Assembly (NCBI RefSeq): GCF_001440405.1
Contig: NZ_LLXX01000161.1
Coordinates: 1-64,000, forward strand
DNA length: 64,000 nucleotides
Reading direction: 5' to 3'
Origin: Bradyrhizobium valentinum
GTDB lineage: Bacteria > Pseudomonadota > Alphaproteobacteria > Rhizobiales > Xanthobacteraceae
The notes below the pieces were generated by a model. The model was not told where the DNA came from and did not search any database. It saw only the letters and a program-made list of their open reading frames with translations. Of the stretch, positions 25,575-35,053 are shown one piece after another; position 1 is the stretch's first letter, and each line of letters starts with the position of its first letter. The translations under genes and the position numbers were made by a program.

Positions 25575-27547
25575 GCGGGCTAACCATGAAGCGGACACCG
25601 TTCTTCAAGATCCTCGTCGCCAACCGCGGCGAGATCGCGCTGCGCATCATGCGTACCGCACGCCGGCTCGGCTATGGCGTGGTTGCCGTCTATTCCGACG
25701 CCGACCGCGACGCGCTGCATGTCCGCGAGGCTGATTCTGCAGTGCGGATCGGGGAGGCGCTGCCGGCGCAATCGTACTTGCGGATCGATGCGATCATCGG
25801 CGCCGCCAAAGCCAGCGGCGCTGGCGCGGTGCACCCGGGCTATGGGTTCCTCGCCGAGAATGAGGATTTCGCACAGGCCTGCCGCGATGCCGGGCTGGTT
25901 TTCATCGGTCCGTCGCCAGAGGCGATCCGGGCGATGGGCAACAAGGCCGGCGCCAAAGACATCATGCAGAAGGCGGGCGTACCTATCGTGCCCGGATATC
26001 AGGGTACGGATCAGAGCGACGGCGTGATGTTGGCGGAAGCCAGAAAGATCGGTTTCCCCGTCATGATCAAGGCGGTCGCGGGCGGCGGCGGGCGCGGGAT
26101 GCGGCTGGTCGAGGACGCTGCGGCATTTCCGGATGCGCTGCGTAGCGCGCGATCCGAAGCGCAGGGCGCGTTCGGCGATCCAACCGTGATCCTGGAACGT
26201 GCCATCGTCGACCCTCGCCATATCGAGATCCAGGTGTTCGGCGATCGCTACGGCAACGCGATTCATCTCGGCGAGCGCGATTGCTCCGTGCAGCGCCGGC
26301 ACCAGAAGCTGATCGAGGAAGCGCCTTCGCCCAAGGTGACGCCGGAATTGCGCGCGCGCATGGGCTCGGTCGCGGTCGCCGCGGTCAAGTCGATAGGCTA
26401 TGAGGGCGCTGGCACGCTGGAATTTTTGCTCGACGAGGGCGGCGAGTTCTATTTCATGGAAATGAATACGCGGCTGCAGGTCGAGCATCCCGTCACCGAG
26501 GCGATCACCGGGCTCGACCTGGTCGAACTGCAGTTGCGCATCGCCGCGGGCGAGCCGCTTGGACTCAAGCAGGAAGACGTCAAATTCTCCGGCCACGCCA
26601 TCGAAGTGCGGCTGTGCTCCGAGGACGCCGGCCATGACTTCATGCCGCAGTCCGGCCGAATGACGCTGTGGCAGATGCCGGACGGCGTCCGCGTCGAGCA
26701 CGCATTGCAATCCGGCTCCGAGATCCCGCCGTTCTACGATTCGATGATCGCCAAGATCATCAGCCATGGCGCCGACCGCAACGAGGCGCGGGGCCGGTTG
26801 ATCTGCGGACTGGAGCAGGTGGCTGCGTTCGGTGTCACCACCAATCAAGGATTTCTGATCTCCTGCCTGCGCCATCCCGGATTCGCCAGGGGCGAGGCGA
26901 CCACTTCCTTCATCGGCGATCATCGCGACGAATTGCTAGCGCCCCGCGCGGACGGCAAGGCGGAAGCTGCGCTGGCGGCGCTGTTGCTTTACGTCACCAA
27001 TCCGCATGCGCCGCCCTGGCGCAGTGGACGCAGTCTGGCGGCGACGTTTCCGCTGACGACGCGGATCGATCTCGATCACGGTGTTCATGAAGTGGATATC
27101 GTGCGTGAACGCGACGGTGGGTATGTCGCGAGCCTCGAGAGTGGCGAGCATCGTTTCGGCATCGATGAGCTCGGCCGCGAGACGATCCGCTTCCGCACCG
27201 ACGGCGTGATGGCTTCTGCAAAATTCCTGCGCGATGGCAACCGGCTGTATATCCTGCATCGCGGCGCCACGATTGCCGTCCGCGACCTGACGCTGGCAGC
27301 ACCGGTTTCAGCCGCGACGGCTGGCGGCGACGGCAAGGTGCGCGCGGCAATGAACGGCCGGGTGGTGGCGGTGCTGGTCAAGCCGGGCGAGCAGGTCGCG
27401 CCCGGTCAGCCAGTAATGACGCTGGAAGCGATGAAGATGGAGCACGTGCATACGGCAGGCGTCGCCGGCACGGTGTCGGCGATCGATGTGGCGGAAGGCG
27501 AGCAGGTGACGACAGGCAGGATCGTGGTGGAGATTGCGGCAGCGTAA
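25571..27547 (+). CDS. biotin-dependent acyl-CoA carboxylase, biotin carboxylase/BCCP (alpha) subunit
   Basis: 658 residues starting at the ATG that overlaps the beta-subunit stop (ATGA). The biotin carboxylase domain begins FKILVANRGEIALRIMRTAR, with ATP-grasp motifs IKAVAGGGGRGMR and MEMNTRLQVEHPVTE. A linker of about 130 residues follows, then a C-terminal biotinyl domain with EAMKMEH (biotinylated K622). Same layout as MCC/GCC alpha chains. Last gene of the plus-strand catabolic series; it ends at the family A element that separates it from the convergent opp operon. Confidence 0.95.
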   Translation: MSGLTMKRTPFFKILVANRGEIALRIMRTARRLGYGVVAVYSDADRDALHVREADSAVRIGEALPAQSYLRIDAIIGAAKASGAGAVHPGYGFLAENEDFAQACRDAGLVFIGPSPEAIRAMGNKAGAKDIMQKAGVPIVPGYQGTDQSDGVMLAEARKIGFPVMIKAVAGGGGRGMRLVEDAAAFPDALRSARSEAQGAFGDPTVILERAIVDPRHIEIQVFGDRYGNAIHLGERDCSVQRRHQKLIEEAPSPKVTPELRARMGSVAVAAVKSIGYEGAGTLEFLLDEGGEFYFMEMNTRLQVEHPVTEAITGLDLVELQLRIAAGEPLGLKQEDVKFSGHAIEVRLCSEDAGHDFMPQSGRMTLWQMPDGVRVEHALQSGSEIPPFYDSMIAKIISHGADRNEARGRLICGLEQVAAFGVTTNQGFLISCLRHPGFARGEATTSFIGDHRDELLAPRADGKAEAALAALLLYVTNPHAPPWRSGRSLAATFPLTTRIDLDHGVHEVDIVRERDGGYVASLESGEHRFGIDELGRETIRFRTDGVMASAKFLRDGNRLYILHRGATIAVRDLTLAAPVSAATAGGDGKVRAAMNGRVVAVLVKPGEQVAPGQPVMTLEAMKMEHVHTAGVAGTVSAIDVAEGEQVTTGRIVVEIAAA

Positions 27548-27550
27548 TTC

Positions 27551-27680
27551 CGTCGTCCCGGCCAAGCGAAGCGCGAGCCGGGACCCATAACCACAGGCTC
27601 GTGTTGTGCGAAGGCTGGAGCTGCACCTGATGTAACGTCATCCATCAGTGGTTATGGGTCCCTGCGTTCGCAGGGACGAC
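27551..27680. repeat. family A composite palindromic element, copy 3
   Basis: About 130 bp. The left arm is a variant (GTCCCGGCCAAGCG...) ending CCATAACCACAGG; the right arm is GTGGTTATGG followed by GTCCCTGCGTTCGCAGGGAC. Lies between the convergent carboxylase alpha gene and the oppF-like gene. Confidence 0.85.
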
Positions 27681-27687
27681 GATAGAC

Positions 27688-28680
27688 TCACTCCGCCCGT
27701 CCCGTCCCGTCATTCAGCCAGCACGCCACCTGATGTCCTTCGCCGGCTTCCACCAGCGCAGGCCGCTCCAGCTTGCAACGGTCCATCGCGTAGCGGCAGC
27801 GGGTGTGGAAGGCGCAGCCGGACGGCGGGTTGATCGGACTTGGGACGTCGCCGTCGACCATGGGCGCAAGGCGTTTTGCTTTTGGATCGGCGATCGGGAC
27901 TGAGGCCAGCAGCGCCTGCGTATAGGGATGGCGCGGGTTGGCGAACAACTCGCTTTTTTCGGCGATCTCGACAATGCGCCCGAGATACATCACGGCGACG
28001 CGGTGGCTGATATGGGCGACCACAGCGAGATCGTGGGCGATGAACAGGTACGAGAAATCGTTCTTGCGCTGCAGGTCGATCAAGAGGTTGATCACCTGCG
28101 CCTGGATCGAGACGTCGAGTGCCGACACCGGCTCGTCGCAGACGATCAGGCTCGGCCCGAGCGATAGCGCGCGCGCAATGCAGATACGCTGGCGCTGCCC
28201 GCCCGAAAATTGATGCGGATAATTCTTCATCTGGTCGGCCCGCAATCCGACCTGCGCGAACAGTTCGGCGACCCGCTCCTGTTGCGCGCGCCCTTTGGCT
28301 AGCCCATGTACGCCGAGCGGTTCGCCGACGATGTCGCCCGCAGTCATGCGCGGATTGAGCGAGGCGAACGGATCCTGAAACACGATCTGCATCGAGCGCC
28401 GATGTGGCCGCATCTCGGCCTTGCTGAGGCCGGTGATGTCGGTGCCGTTGAGCTTGATGGCGCCGCTGGACGGCTCCACCAGCCGCAGCACGCTGCGCGC
28501 GACTGTCGATTTGCCGCAGCCGGATTCGCCGACCAGCCCGAGCGTCTCACCCTTGCCAACGGAGAAGCTGACGCCGTCAACGGCATGCACCGTGCCGACG
28601 CGGCGGCGCAGGATGCCGCCGCGCACGGCGTAGTGCTTGACGAGATCAGTGACCTCCAGCAGGGGACGTTGATCGGTCAT
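27688..28680 (-). CDS. oligopeptide/dipeptide ABC transporter ATP-binding protein (OppF/DppF type)
   Basis: 330 residues from the ATG at 28680, which overlaps the stop of the preceding gene (ATGA). Walker A GESGCGKST, signature FSGGQRQR, Walker B LIVCDEPVSALD and H-loop FIAHDLAVV are all intact. The C-terminal oligopeptide-specific extension with cysteines (CAFHTRCRYAMDRC) identifies the Opp/Dpp class and may hold an Fe-S centre, as proposed for some members. Last gene of a five-gene minus-strand operon; forms a heterodimer with the next ATPase. Confidence 0.93.
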   Translation of the reverse strand: MTDQRPLLEVTDLVKHYAVRGGILRRRVGTVHAVDGVSFSVGKGETLGLVGESGCGKSTVARSVLRLVEPSSGAIKLNGTDITGLSKAEMRPHRRSMQIVFQDPFASLNPRMTAGDIVGEPLGVHGLAKGRAQQERVAELFAQVGLRADQMKNYPHQFSGGQRQRICIARALSLGPSLIVCDEPVSALDVSIQAQVINLLIDLQRKNDFSYLFIAHDLAVVAHISHRVAVMYLGRIVEIAEKSELFANPRHPYTQALLASVPIADPKAKRLAPMVDGDVPSPINPPSGCAFHTRCRYAMDRCKLERPALVEAGEGHQVACWLNDGTGRAE

Positions 28681-29690
28681 GGCGCGGCCACCATTTCCGT
28701 CGCGCGCCAGCACGCCGCAAAGTGATCGCCGCCTGTTTCCTGCAGCGGCGGGTATTCGGCGCGGCAGCGGTCCACGGCGAGGCTGCAGCGCGGCGCAAAG
28801 GCGCAGCCCGGCGGCAGGTTCGTCAGGGACGGGACCATGCCTGGGATTTCGGTCAGCCGCGCATCGGTCTTCGCGCCGAACGAAATCACCGCCGGCATCG
28901 AGGCCATCAATCCGCGCGTATAGGGATGCCTCGGATTCTCGAATAGATCCTCGACGGTCGCTTCCTCGACCTTCTTGCCGGCATACATGACGATGACGCG
29001 CTGGGCGGTCTGCGCCACGACGCCGAGATCATGGGTAATCAGAATCAGGCCGGTGCCGAGCGTCTTCTGCAGGTCGACGATCAGCGCCAGGATCTGCGCC
29101 TGGATCGTCACGTCGAGCGCGGTGGTCGGCTCGTCGGCGATCAACAGCGCCGGACGGCACGCCAGTGCCATCGCGATCATCGCGCGCTGCCGCATCCCGC
29201 CGGAAAGCTGATGCGGATACTCCTGCGCGCGGCGTTCCGGCTCGGGGATGCGGACGAGGCGCAGCATCTCGACCGCCTTCGCCCACGTCTCCTTGGACGT
29301 CATTTCCCGGTGCAGGCGGAGCACTTCGGTGATCTGGTCGCCGATCCGCATCACAGGATTGAGCGAGGTCATCGGCTCCTGAAAAATCATCGAGATCCGG
29401 TTGCCGCGGATGTTGCGCATCTCGGCCTCGTCGAGACCGAGCAGATCGGTCCCTTCCAGCGTCACCGAGCCGCCGACCACCCGGCCCGGCGGGTCCGGCA
29501 CCAGCCGCATCACCGACAGCGCGGTCACGCTCTTGCCGCAGCCGGATTCGCCGACGATCGCCAGCGTCTCGCCGCGGCGGACGCTGAACGACACGTCGTC
29601 GACCGCCCGGAACAGTCCGGAGTTGGTGAAGAACACCGTCTGCAGGTTCTTTACATCGAGAACCGTGTCTTCCGTCCGTGTCTCCGTCAT
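28677..29690 (-). CDS. oligopeptide/dipeptide ABC transporter ATP-binding protein (OppD/DppD type)
   Basis: 337 residues. Walker A GESGCGKSV, signature LSGGMRQR, Walker B LLIADEPTTALD and LITHDLGVVA are present, with the family C-terminal cysteine motif (CAFAPRCSLAVDRC). Its ATG at 29690 shares one base with the stop of the permease gene upstream, so the ABC genes are tightly coupled. It energises import of a peptide-like solute together with the OppF-type protein. Confidence 0.93.
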   Translation of the reverse strand: MTETRTEDTVLDVKNLQTVFFTNSGLFRAVDDVSFSVRRGETLAIVGESGCGKSVTALSVMRLVPDPPGRVVGGSVTLEGTDLLGLDEAEMRNIRGNRISMIFQEPMTSLNPVMRIGDQITEVLRLHREMTSKETWAKAVEMLRLVRIPEPERRAQEYPHQLSGGMRQRAMIAMALACRPALLIADEPTTALDVTIQAQILALIVDLQKTLGTGLILITHDLGVVAQTAQRVIVMYAGKKVEEATVEDLFENPRHPYTRGLMASMPAVISFGAKTDARLTEIPGMVPSLTNLPPGCAFAPRCSLAVDRCRAEYPPLQETGGDHFAACWRATEMVAAP

Positions 29691-30598
29691 CAGCCGCGCT
29701 GCCTCGGGTCGAGGATGTCACGGAGCGCATCGCCGAACAAATTGGTGCCGAACACCGCAAGGCTGATGGCGACGCCGGGGAAGATTACCAGCCACGGCGC
29801 GGTGCGGACATATTCCGCCGCCGACTCCGACAGCATGCGTCCCCAGGACGGATAGGGTTCGGGAATGCCGAGGCCGAGAAACGACAGCGAGGCTTCGGTG
29901 AGGATGGTGGAGCCGAGCTGCGCGGTCGCCAGCACGATCAAGGGCGCCAGCGTGTTGGGCAGCACGTGGCGGAGCGCGATACGGATCTCGCTCATGCCGA
30001 TCGATTTGGCGGCTTCGACGAACGGCAGCTCGCGCAGCGCCAGCGTATTGGCGCGGATGACGCGGGCAACCGTCGGGATCAGCGGGATCGCGATGGCGAT
30101 GATCACGTTCGGCAGCGAGGGGCCGAGCGCCGCCGTCATCACCAGCGCCAGCACCAGCAAGGGCAGCGCCTGCAGAATGTCGGTGATGCGCTGGAACAGG
30201 AGGTCGACCCAGCCGGACAGATAGCCCGATGCGAGGCCGACAATGACGCCGATCGAAGATCCCAGCGCGGTGGCGCCGATGCCGACGGCGAGCGATACGC
30301 GCGCGCCGTGCACGATCCGGCTCCAGACGTCGCGGCCGAATGAATCGGTCCCCATCCAGTGCGCCGCGCTCGGTGCGGCCAGCCGTTGCGCGGAATCGAC
30401 GCTGAGCGGATCGTAGCGGCAGATCAGGTCGGCGGAGATCGCCATCCAGACGAACAGCACCATGATGACGAGGCCGATCGTGCCGAGCAGATAGCGCTGC
30501 GCCAGAAACAGCAGGCGGCGCCAGCCATGCGTCGAATGGGCGCCGGCTCGTCTTAACTCGCTATCGAAGTTGATCGTGGTCAAGCGGCTAATCCCCAT
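29690..30598 (-). CDS. oligopeptide/dipeptide ABC transporter permease (OppC/DppC type)
   Basis: 302 residues. An N-terminal membrane helix (LLGTIGLVIMVLFVWMAISA) is followed by the OppC extracytoplasmic segment with GTDSFGRDVWSRIVHGARVSL and a five-helix permease core. The EAA-type loop that contacts the ATPase is EAAKSIGMSEIRIALRHVLPN. It overlaps the upstream permease gene by 11 bp. Together with OppB it forms the inner-membrane channel. Confidence 0.93.
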   Translation of the reverse strand: MGISRLTTINFDSELRRAGAHSTHGWRRLLFLAQRYLLGTIGLVIMVLFVWMAISADLICRYDPLSVDSAQRLAAPSAAHWMGTDSFGRDVWSRIVHGARVSLAVGIGATALGSSIGVIVGLASGYLSGWVDLLFQRITDILQALPLLVLALVMTAALGPSLPNVIIAIAIPLIPTVARVIRANTLALRELPFVEAAKSIGMSEIRIALRHVLPNTLAPLIVLATAQLGSTILTEASLSFLGLGIPEPYPSWGRMLSESAAEYVRTAPWLVIFPGVAISLAVFGTNLFGDALRDILDPRQRG

Positions 30599-31535
30599 AG
30601 CGAATGCGCGGATCGATCGCGGCGTAAAGCATGTCGACGGTGAAGTTTGCGACCACCACGACCACGGCGATCAGCATCACGAGGTTCTGGACGATCGGGT
30701 AGTCGCGCCAGCGCAGCGCCTCGACCAGGAAGCGGGCAACGCCGGGAATGTTGAACACGGTTTCGGTGACGATCAGCCCGCCGATCAGGAAGGCCGCTTC
30801 GATGCCGATCACCGTAATGACCGGGAGAATGGCGTTCTTCAGCGCGTGACGATAATTGACCGATGCCTCGGAGGCGCCTTTGGCGCGCGCGGTACGGATG
30901 TAATCCTGCCGCAGGATCTCCAGCATCGAAGAGCGCGTGATGCGCATCGTCAGCGCTGCGCTGCGAAAGCCGACCGCCATCGCCGGCACGGCATAGATCG
31001 CGAACGCTTCCGTCCAGGTTGCCGGGTTCGGATTGTAGATCGGCATGTGGCCGAACAGCGAAACCGAGGCCATCAGGATAAGCAGCCCCAGCCAGAAGGA
31101 AGGGAGCGACAGGCCGCTCAGGCTGACGACACGGAGGGTGTAATCCAGCCGCGAGCCTTGGTGGACTGCGCTGAGAACGCCTAAGGGAATGCCGATCGAG
31201 GCCGAGAACAACAGCGCCAGCGCCGCCAGCCGGGCGGTGATCGGAATGCGCGGCAGGATCTCCTGCAACGCCGGCTTTTCCGAGACGTAGGAATAGCCGA
31301 GATCGCCGTGCAGCAGCCCGCCGATCCAGTTCAGATATTGCTGGTAGATCGGCAGGTTGAGGCCGAGTTCCTTTTCCAGGTTGGCCTTGTCGGTGGGATC
31401 GACGAAGCCGGCGGCGTCGAACAGGATGTCGACGATGTTGCCGGGGACGACCCGCAGCAACACGAAGATGATGATCGATATCCCGATCAGGGTCACGAGC
31501 ATCAAGACGAGGCGTCGCACGATATAAGCAAACAC
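30588..31535 (-). CDS. oligopeptide/dipeptide ABC transporter permease (OppB/DppB type)
   Basis: 315 residues from a GTG start at 31535 preceded by GGGAGAG. The start MFAYIVRRLVLMLVTLIGIS and the GDLGYSYVSEKPALQEI segment are standard for OppB. Six predicted membrane segments; the EAA loop (TARAKGASEASVNYRHALKN) is near residue 220. The gap to the binding-protein gene upstream (140 bp) contains a family H repeat with a strong hairpin, which could lower permease expression relative to the binding protein. Confidence 0.93.
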   Translation of the reverse strand: MFAYIVRRLVLMLVTLIGISIIIFVLLRVVPGNIVDILFDAAGFVDPTDKANLEKELGLNLPIYQQYLNWIGGLLHGDLGYSYVSEKPALQEILPRIPITARLAALALLFSASIGIPLGVLSAVHQGSRLDYTLRVVSLSGLSLPSFWLGLLILMASVSLFGHMPIYNPNPATWTEAFAIYAVPAMAVGFRSAALTMRITRSSMLEILRQDYIRTARAKGASEASVNYRHALKNAILPVITVIGIEAAFLIGGLIVTETVFNIPGVARFLVEALRWRDYPIVQNLVMLIAVVVVVANFTVDMLYAAIDPRIRYGD

Positions 31536-31560
31536 CCGGCTACTCTCCCTGACCCATCGG

Positions 31561-31661
31561 CTAGAGCCCCTTCGGTTCTGATGAATCAGAACCGAGCTCT
31601 CGGTTTTTGTTTTGACGCGTTTTCTTCACGCGAACCGGGATCCACTTCGCTCGAAAACACT
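31561..31661. repeat. family H palindromic element, copy 1, inside the opp operon
   Basis: Starts CTAGAGCCCCTTCGG, contains the perfect 10-bp stem CGGTTCTGAT/ATCAGAACCG (31573-31594, two-base loop), then TTTTGACGCGTTTTCTTCACG and CTTCGCTCGAAAAC. The same order of blocks recurs in reverse complement at 51432-51560. Lies between oppA- and oppB-like genes. Confidence 0.75.
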
Positions 31662-31675
31662 ATCGCGGCCGTACG

Positions 31676-33271
31676 TTACTTGTCCATCCAGACGTCTTCG
31701 TAACGGTAGCCGTTGTAGGAGCTGTTCACCATGATGGTGATGCCCTTGACATAAGGCTGCCAGCACGAGCCCTGGCGGGCGTGCAAGATGATCGGCCGCG
31801 CCACGTCTTCCTGCAGCTTCTTGTCGATCTCCCAGACCAACTTCTTGCGCTTGGCGACATCCTTCTCCATCGACTGCTCGTCGAACAGCTTCTCGATTTC
31901 CCTGTTGCAGTAGTTGGTATAGTTGCGCTCCGAGCCGCAGGAATAGTTTTCGTAGAATGACTGGTCGGGATCGTCGACCGCATTGCCGGTGAGGTTCAGG
32001 CCGAGCGAGTAATCCTTGCGGGCGACCTTCGGGAACCATTGTGCGGTATCGACGACGTCGAGATCGCCGTCGACATAGATGCTCTTCATCTGGTCGATCA
32101 GGATGACGGCGGGATCGCGGTAGATCGGGATGTTGCGCGTGGCGACCTTGACGGCGAGGCGCTTGTCCGGTCCATAGCCCGCCTTCTGCATCAGCTTGCG
32201 CGCCTCTTCCCGATTGGCGTTGACGTCGGGACCGTAACCCGGAATCGATTCCAGCATTTCCTTCGGCATCGCCCACAAGCCGCCCGGTGCGGGGAGCATG
32301 GTGCCGCCGATATCGGCCTGTCCCTCGTACAGGATCGAGACGAAGGCCTTGCGGTCGAGCACCAGTGCCAGCGCGCGCCGAATGTCGATATTGTCGAACG
32401 GCGGGGCGGACGAGTTGACGATGATGTTGGTCGAGACGTTGACCGGCTCGACCACGCACACTGCGTTCGGTGCCTGCGACTTGACCTCCTTCAAGAGCGG
32501 GATCGACACTTCGGTCGGGAACGTCATGTCGAATTTCCCGGAGACAAATCCGAGAATGGCCGTCGAACGGTTGGTGATGATGGTGAACTCGATGCCGTCG
32601 AGGTGCGGCAGGCCTTTCTTGAAGTAGTCGGGATTTTTGGTGAGCTTGATCGATTCGTTGGCCTTGAACTCGACGAATTTGAACGGGCCGGTGCCGACCG
32701 GCTTGGTACGCATGTCGGCCGGGGAGACGTGGCAGGGGTAAACCGGGGTGTAGCCGGAGGCGAGTAGCGACAACAACGCCGGCTGTGGCCGTTTCAGGCT
32801 GAACGATGCCTCGAAATCGCCGTTTACAGTCACCTCGTTCACCTGGTCGTACCAGGATTTTCGCGGATTCTGGCGGAATTTTTGCTGCGACTTGCCCATC
32901 AGCATGTCGAACGTGCATTTGACGTCGGCAGACGTGAATGGCTTGCCGTCATGCCACTTGACGCCCTGCTTCAATTTGAAAGTGAGCTTCTTGCCGTCGT
33001 CGCTCCAGCCCCAACTCTCCGCCAGATCCGGGACGATCGACTCCACGCTGTTTTGCGGAACGTCCTGCTTGTACATGACTAGGTTATTGAAGACCGGCAT
33101 GAAGGGAACGTTGATCGAGAAGGTCGCGCCCTCGTGGATCGAGGCGCTGCCGGGGCTGTCGCGATGATAGACCCTGAGGATCCCGCCCTGTTTCGGCTCG
33201 CCCGCCGATGCAACGTCGTAAGCCGGCAGCAACAACAACGCCGCGACGGCAAGCGCCCGTACGCTCCCCAT
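31676..33271 (-). CDS. peptide-type ABC transporter substrate-binding protein (SBP family 5)
   Basis: 531 residues from the ATG at 33271 with GGAGGGG upstream. A signal peptide (VRALAVAALLLLPAYDVASA) leads to the mature start GEPKQGGILRVYHRDSPGS. Typical family 5 elements: VPDLAESWGWSDDGKKLTFKL and GVKWHDGKPFTSADVKCTFD. The binding pocket class (peptide, opine, nickel or glycoside) cannot be decided by eye. Binds solute in the periplasm and hands it to the OppBC channel encoded downstream. First gene of the opp operon; 215 bp separate it from the AMP ligase gene upstream on the same strand, and no clear operator was seen there. Confidence 0.92.
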   Translation of the reverse strand: MGSVRALAVAALLLLPAYDVASAGEPKQGGILRVYHRDSPGSASIHEGATFSINVPFMPVFNNLVMYKQDVPQNSVESIVPDLAESWGWSDDGKKLTFKLKQGVKWHDGKPFTSADVKCTFDMLMGKSQQKFRQNPRKSWYDQVNEVTVNGDFEASFSLKRPQPALLSLLASGYTPVYPCHVSPADMRTKPVGTGPFKFVEFKANESIKLTKNPDYFKKGLPHLDGIEFTIITNRSTAILGFVSGKFDMTFPTEVSIPLLKEVKSQAPNAVCVVEPVNVSTNIIVNSSAPPFDNIDIRRALALVLDRKAFVSILYEGQADIGGTMLPAPGGLWAMPKEMLESIPGYGPDVNANREEARKLMQKAGYGPDKRLAVKVATRNIPIYRDPAVILIDQMKSIYVDGDLDVVDTAQWFPKVARKDYSLGLNLTGNAVDDPDQSFYENYSCGSERNYTNYCNREIEKLFDEQSMEKDVAKRKKLVWEIDKKLQEDVARPIILHARQGSCWQPYVKGITIMVNSSYNGYRYEDVWMDK

Positions 33272-33486
33272 GGTCCCCTCCACATTTTTACTCGGTCTCG
33301 ACTGGCCGATTGCCGCCGACGATAGCATGACCGCGCATTGGGGCAACCGGGCAAGCCGGTATGAGAAGCGGCAATTTGGACTAATCGAAATCCGCGTGAC
33401 GGAACTCGTTCATTGCAGCGCGCCTGTTGCACTGCAACTCGCTGCAAATGGTTTGCCGGAGAGTGATGCGTCGACGCTGATGGCAC

Positions 33487-35037
33487 TCACACAATCCGCG
33501 AGGTCTTGTTGCCCCAATAGCGATCGCGCAGCAGGCGCTTGTAGAGCTTGCCGGTCGGAAGCCGCGGCAATTCCGCCTCGAAATCGATCGAGCGCGGCAC
33601 TTTCTGGCGCGACAGCGATTGGGTGCAGAAGGCGATCAGTTCGTCGGCCAGCTCTTGCCCCGGCGAAACGCCCGGCATCGGCTGCACCACCGCCTTTACT
33701 TCCTCGCCGAGATCGGGATTGGGCACGCCGAATACTGCCGCGTCCGCGATCTTGGGATGGGTGATCAGCAGGTTCTCGCATTCCTGCGGATAGATGTTCA
33801 CGCCGCCGGAGATGATCATGAAAGTCGCGCGATCGGTCAGATAGAGATAGCCGTCATCGTCGACATAGCCGACGTCGCCGACCGTGCTCATGCTGCCGTC
33901 GGCCGAACGGGCCTCCTGGGTTTTGGCGGGGTCATTGAAATATTCGAACGGCGTGGCCGTCTTAAACCACACCGTGCCCGCCGTGCCGACCGGGCAGGGC
34001 TGCATATTCTCGTCGAGAATGTGCAGGTCACCGAGCAGGACCTTGCCGACCGTGCCGCGATGCGCGAGCCATTCCTCGCTGTTGCAGGCGGTGAAGCCGA
34101 GCCCTTCGGTGGCGCCGTAATATTCATGGATGATGGGCCCCCACCATTTGATGATGTCGTCCTTCACGGCGGCCGGACAAGGCGCGGCAGCGTGGATCGC
34201 GATCTCGAGCGTCGAAAGATCGTAGCGCTTGCGCACATCCTCCGGCAGTTTCAGCATGCGCGAAAACATCGTCGGCACGAGCTGGGTGTGCGTGACGCCC
34301 CATTTCGGAACCAGTTCCAGATATTTTTCCGGATCAAAACTTTCCATGATGATGACGGTGCCGCCGGCGCGGATCGTCAGGTTCACGGCAGCCTGCGGCG
34401 CCGAATGATAGAGCGGGGCAGGCGAGAGGTAGATCATGCCTTCGCGGTAGTGCCATAGCTTGTGCAGGAAATCGAAGATCGGCAAGTTCTGTACCGGCGG
34501 CTGTTCCGGCAGCGGGCGCAGGATGCCTTTGGGCCGCCCGGTGGTGCCGGACGAATAGAGCATCGCGGTGCCCACGCTCTCGTCGGCGATCGGGGTCTTT
34601 GGCAGGCTGGAGGTCGCCTGTTGCAGCCCGACTATGCGATCACTCTCGCCTTCGCCGTCGGCGACGATGCAAATCTCGACTTTCGGGCATTCCTTCAGCG
34701 CCTCACGGGCGACGTCGAGTTTCGCTTTCGAGGTGATGAGAAGGCGTGACTGGCTGTTGGTGAGGATGTAGGCGAGCTCGCCAGCCGTCAGGTAGGAGTT
34801 AACGCAGGTATAGTACAGCCCGCTCCGCTCACCGGCACCACAAGCTTCGAGGTAGCGGCTGTTGTTCTCCATGAAGATCGAATAGTGGTCGAGCCGCTTG
34901 AGGCCGCGGCTCCGAAACAGGTGCGCCAACCGGTTGCTGCGGGCGTCCAGCTCGCGATAGGTGACGGCTTCGCCTGAGGACGCCATGATGAACGCAGGCT
35001 GAAGCGGACGAAGATGTGCATGCGTGCCGGTGTACAT
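33487..35037 (-). CDS. AMP-forming acyl-CoA synthetase
   Basis: 516 residues of the ANL superfamily. Motifs in order: YSSGTTGRPKG (near residue 165), EYYGATEGLGFT (near 300), STVGDVGYVDDDGYLYLTDR, and LPTGKLYKRLLRD at the C-terminus containing the catalytic Lys. It is only distantly similar to the ligase at 17031-18584 by eye (different loop sequences), so it is not a recent duplicate. It begins 17 bp after the end of a truncated alcohol-dehydrogenase remnant, so it may have inherited that gene's promoter. Substrate unknown. Confidence 0.92.
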   Translation of the reverse strand: MYTGTHAHLRPLQPAFIMASSGEAVTYRELDARSNRLAHLFRSRGLKRLDHYSIFMENNSRYLEACGAGERSGLYYTCVNSYLTAGELAYILTNSQSRLLITSKAKLDVAREALKECPKVEICIVADGEGESDRIVGLQQATSSLPKTPIADESVGTAMLYSSGTTGRPKGILRPLPEQPPVQNLPIFDFLHKLWHYREGMIYLSPAPLYHSAPQAAVNLTIRAGGTVIIMESFDPEKYLELVPKWGVTHTQLVPTMFSRMLKLPEDVRKRYDLSTLEIAIHAAAPCPAAVKDDIIKWWGPIIHEYYGATEGLGFTACNSEEWLAHRGTVGKVLLGDLHILDENMQPCPVGTAGTVWFKTATPFEYFNDPAKTQEARSADGSMSTVGDVGYVDDDGYLYLTDRATFMIISGGVNIYPQECENLLITHPKIADAAVFGVPNPDLGEEVKAVVQPMPGVSPGQELADELIAFCTQSLSRQKVPRSIDFEAELPRLPTGKLYKRLLRDRYWGNKTSRIV

Positions 35038-35053
35038 GTTGGTTTCGATCTCC

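Noticed and set aside
24171..25598. A 475-residue open frame antisense to the carboxyltransferase gene
   Set aside because: It is a shadow of a well-supported carboxyltransferase with intact motifs; the antisense product has no recognisable family.
27688..33271. Nickel-specific (Nik) identity for the peptide-type ABC operon
   Set aside because: No His-rich or nickel-associated motif or NikR-like site was seen; the family 5 binding protein cannot be assigned beyond the general Opp/Dpp class by eye.
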